Below the pieces are notes generated by a model, which made no database searches, had not been told where the DNA came from, and saw nothing but the letters and a program-made list of their open reading frames with translations. From the NCBI RefSeq assembly GCF_016775475.1, contig NZ_JAEUXJ010000015.1, positions 78,763 to 111,747 of the forward strand: DNA of 32,985 nt. Reading direction: 5' to 3'. The position numbers were made by a program, and so were the translations under genes. Shown here one piece after another: positions 30,735 through 32,985 of the stretch. The stretch comes from Belnapia mucosa. Lineage in GTDB: Bacteria; Pseudomonadota; Alphaproteobacteria; Acetobacterales; Acetobacteraceae. How positions within the stretch are numbered: position 1 is the first letter of the stretch; each line of letters starts with the position of its first letter.

Positions 30735-31507
30735 TGGAACCACTCAAGCCGGTCTCGCCCGGCGCCCGGATCGCGCTGGGGGCCGGCTTCTTCGCCGTCT
30801 TCATCGCGGCCTGGGGCGTGGCGACCTATGGCGGCTATGTGCCGCCGCTCTTCCTCGCCTCGCCCGGCAAGACGCTGCTGGCGGGCTGGTCGCTGCTGAC
30901 GGAATTCGGCTTCCTCGGCGATATCGCGGTGACGATCTGGCGGGTGGTGGGGGGCTTCCTCATCGCCGCCGCCGTCGCCGTGCCGCTCGGGCTGCTGATG
31001 GGCGCCTTCAAGCCGATCGAGGCCTTCTTTGAGCCCTTCCTGTCCTTCGCCCGCTACCTGCCGGCCTCCGCCTTCATCCCGCTGCTGATCCTCTGGGCGG
31101 GGGTGGGGGAGGCGCAGAAGCTCTCCGTCATCGTCATCGGCAGCGTCTTCCAGCTGGTCATCATGGTGGCGGGGGTGGCGGGGGCGACACGGCCCGACTT
31201 GGTGGAGGCGGCGCGGACGCTCGGCTCCGGCCGGCTCTCGATCCTGCGGCGCGTCGTCATCCCAGCCGCGGCGCCGCAGATCGCCGAGACCTTGCGCCTC
31301 GTGCTCGGCTGGGCCTGGACCTATGTGATCGTCGCCGAGCTGATCGGCGCGACCAGCGGCATCGGCCATATGATCATGGACAGCCAACGCCTGCTGGATA
31401 CCGGGCAGATGATCTTCGGCATCGCCGTCATCGGCATCATCGGGCTGGTGACGGACCTGCTGTTCAAGGCGGCGAACCGGCGGCTGTTTCCCTGGGCGGT
31501 GCTGTAG
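30734..31507 (+). CDS. ABC importer permease, NitT/TauT (SsuC-like) type
   Basis: Inner-membrane permease of 257 residues with about six hydrophobic segments (near 14-32, 66-90, 112-125, 130-150, 185-207, 226-245). The EAA coupling loop that contacts the ATPase is at about 158-181 (EAARTLGSGRLSILRRVVIP). The ATG at 30734 overlaps the binding-protein TGA by one base. An in-frame ATG further upstream at 30587 lies inside that gene and gives a non-membrane, arginine-rich extension, so it is rejected. Confidence 0.93.
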   Translation: MEPLKPVSPGARIALGAGFFAVFIAAWGVATYGGYVPPLFLASPGKTLLAGWSLLTEFGFLGDIAVTIWRVVGGFLIAAAVAVPLGLLMGAFKPIEAFFEPFLSFARYLPASAFIPLLILWAGVGEAQKLSVIVIGSVFQLVIMVAGVAGATRPDLVEAARTLGSGRLSILRRVVIPAAAPQIAETLRLVLGWAWTYVIVAELIGATSGIGHMIMDSQRLLDTGQMIFGIAVIGIIGLVTDLLFKAANRRLFPWAVL

Positions 31508-32293
31508 ATGTCGGCCAAGACGCTTCGCATCGCGGGGGTGACGCGCACCTTCCCCACCCAGCGCCGTGCCGCCCCGACCCTGGCGCTGCAACCGACCGAT
31601 CTTTCGGTCGCGCCCGGCGAATTCGTCGCCATCCTGGGCCCCTCGGGCTGCGGCAAATCGACGCTGCTGCGGATCGTCGCCGGACTCGACCGGCCGACCG
31701 CGGGGCAGGTGCTGCTGGATGGCACGGCCGTCGCGGCGCCGGGGCCGGATCGCGGCATGGTCTTCCAATCCTACACGCTCTTCCCCTGGCTGACGGTCGA
31801 GGAAAACATCCGTTACGGCCTGCGGGAACGTGGCCTGCCGGAGGCGCAGCAGGCGGAGATCGCGGCACGCTTCATCGCCCGTACCGGCCTCCGCGGCTTC
31901 GAGGGGCATTGGCCGCGGCAGCTCTCGGGCGGCATGCAGCAGCGCACGGCGCTCGCCCGGGCGCTGGCCAACGATCCGGAGATCCTGCTGCTCGATGAGC
32001 CTTTCGGCGCCCTCGACCACCAGACGCGGGAGCTGATGCAGGAGCTGCTGCTGGAGATCTGGGAGGCGGACCGGAAGACGGTCCTCTTCGTCACCCATGA
32101 CATCGACGAGGCGATCTTTCTTGCGAACCGCGTGCTGGTGATGTCGGCGCGGCCGGGGCGGATCAAGGCGGAGGTGCCGGTGCCCCTGCCCTATCCGCGC
32201 GACTGGACGATGAAAACCATTCCGGAATTCGGCACACTGAAGGCCCGGCTGATGGGCGAGATCCGGGACGAGGTCCGGAAGTCCCTGGCCTAG
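31508..32293 (+). CDS. ABC importer ATPase, NitT/TauT (SsuB/TauB-like) type
   Basis: Nucleotide-binding subunit of 261 residues that begins directly after the permease stop codon. Complete motif set: Walker A GPSGCGKST (44-52), Q-loop Q87, signature LSGGMQQR (139-146), Walker B ILLLDEP (159-165), and H-loop histidine H197 (VTHDIDEA). The C-terminus has the usual PLPYPRDW element (around 226-233) of this subfamily. It energises the neighbouring permease and, given its family, is not an exporter ATPase for the secretion operon. Its TAG stop overlaps the stop of the convergent transposase remnant. Confidence 0.95.
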   Translation: MSAKTLRIAGVTRTFPTQRRAAPTLALQPTDLSVAPGEFVAILGPSGCGKSTLLRIVAGLDRPTAGQVLLDGTAVAAPGPDRGMVFQSYTLFPWLTVEENIRYGLRERGLPEAQQAEIAARFIARTGLRGFEGHWPRQLSGGMQQRTALARALANDPEILLLDEPFGALDHQTRELMQELLLEIWEADRKTVLFVTHDIDEAIFLANRVLVMSARPGRIKAEVPVPLPYPRDWTMKTIPEFGTLKARLMGEIRDEVRKSLA

Positions 32294-32985
32294 ATGTTTG
32301 GTCCCGGCATCTGGTGGTGCAGGTCTGCGGTGAACCAGTGGGGCTCGGTGGCCCATGATCGCCAGATGAACTCGTAGAGGGTGAGGCCCTTCGGCGTCTT
32401 GAGCCGCCTGGCGTAGTTGTAGGCGTCGAGGAACAGGGCAAGGTGGCTGCGGAGCTCGTCGTGTCTGCCATGGTGGTAGCGTCGGACGGTAGCCTCTTTC
32501 AGCGTCCTGTTCATCCTTTCGACTTGGCCGTTCGTCCACGGGTGATGAGGCCTGGTCAGGCGGTGCTCGATGCGGTTTTGCGCGCAGGCGAGCTCGAAGG
32601 AGTGGGCGCGGAAGAGTTCGCCTCAATCCGCGGCCTCGCGGATGAGCGATGCGGCCGAGGCGATGTTGCCGGGCGTGGTGAAGTGGATCCTATTGTCGGT
32701 GAGCACGGTCTGCACTCAATAGGGCACGGCCTGAAGGAGAGCCCGCAGGAAGTCGCCCGCGACCCGCGTGGTGGCCCGCTCGTGCAACTGGGCGAAGGCG
32801 AACTTCGGAGTGCGGTCAATGGCGACAAAGAGGTGGAGCTTGCCTTGCTCGGTTCTGATCTCGACGATGTCGACGTGGAAGAAGCCGGTCGGGTAATGAG
32901 AGCTGTGCGCGGATGTACTTACCGCGACGCGGCTGGCACCTGCGTCGTCATAACCCACTCGACCTGACGCTGCTGTCCGACAGCA
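32290..32985 (-). pseudogene. Decayed IS481-family transposase (partial)
   Basis: One minus-strand frame reads through an IS481-type integrase-core transposase from the right edge to the stop at 32290-32292. Recognisable parts are YPTGFFHVDIVEIRTEQGK, FVAIDRTPKFAFAQLHE, VLTDN, RLTRPHHPWTNGQVERMNRT and the family ending HHQMPGPNI. The three catalytic acidic residues (Asp in HVDI, Asp in LTDN, Glu in QVERMNR) remain, but TGA codons at 32716-32718 and 32623-32625 interrupt the frame, so it should be inactive. No frameshift is needed between these parts. The sequence upstream of YPTG (before about 32900) no longer resembles the family in this frame, so the N-terminal part is lost, shifted or off the window. 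No terminal inverted repeat is seen at the left side. Confidence 0.85.
32971..32985. repeat. Short palindrome at the right edge
   Basis: TGCTGTC and GACAGCA are inverted repeats around one base (32971-32985). It ends exactly at the window boundary, so its context is cut off. It may be incidental or belong to another element junction. Confidence 0.4.

Noticed and set aside
31508..32293. ABC ATPase considered as the missing energiser of the secretion operon
   Set aside because: It is of the NitT/TauT import type, is coupled to its own binding protein and permease, and lies more than 11 kb away on the other strand.
30614..32626. Minus-strand open frame of 670 codons across the ABC importer
   Set aside because: Antisense to permease and ATPase genes that carry full motif sets; composition is His/Arg/Gln-rich with no domain.

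Overview
The window is very GC-rich, densely packed bacterial chromosome. Codon usage with G/C at third positions, a Tat-like solute-binding protein, a NylB-like hydrolase and a type I-like secretion cluster suggest an alphaproteobacterium, most likely a Roseomonas-like member of the Acetobacteraceae. This assignment is inference; there is no rRNA, tRNA or CRISPR array here to anchor it.

Left two thirds (1-20490, all minus strand, read right to left): one probable operon. It starts with a giant, cysteine-free 3,876-residue repeat protein that carries an N-terminal LEPR-XLL-type motif (IEPRLLLSG) and a C-terminal array of asparagine-rich RTX-like repeats. A small DUF3467 protein follows, then a membrane protein joining a GAF-like region to a HlyD-type adaptor, a PqqD-like/M50 metalloprotease/HlyD-like fusion, a second small periplasmic HlyD adaptor and a TolC-family outer-membrane channel. 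The last gene encodes a glycine-rich, autotransporter-like surface protein that runs off the left edge. The four envelope genes overlap each other by 4-8 bases. The cluster has the adaptors and outer-membrane channel of a type I secretion system but no HlyB-type ABC ATPase. A PqqD-like/M50 membrane protease sits where that exporter would be. This is the most interesting system in the window: an apparent ABC-less export and processing machine encoded with its giant substrate.

A 182-base, comparatively AT-rich divergent promoter region (20491-20672) separates this operon from a plus-strand pair: a TPR-glycosyltransferase (GT9/heptosyltransferase-like) and, two bases later, a protein with nine ELW-TDGT repeats plus RTX repeats, probably another secreted protein.

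The right third is mostly ordinary chromosome: a BaiN/TIGR03862-type flavoprotein (minus), a DUF883/ElaB-like membrane-anchored protein, two tandem stem-loops, uvrB, a serine hydrolase of the beta-lactamase/6-aminohexanoate-dimer-hydrolase type (minus), an SRPBCC protein, and a tightly coupled NitT/TauT-type ABC importer (binding protein, permease, ATPase). The window ends in a decayed IS481-family transposase with two in-frame TGA codons, whose stop codon overlaps that of the importer ATPase.
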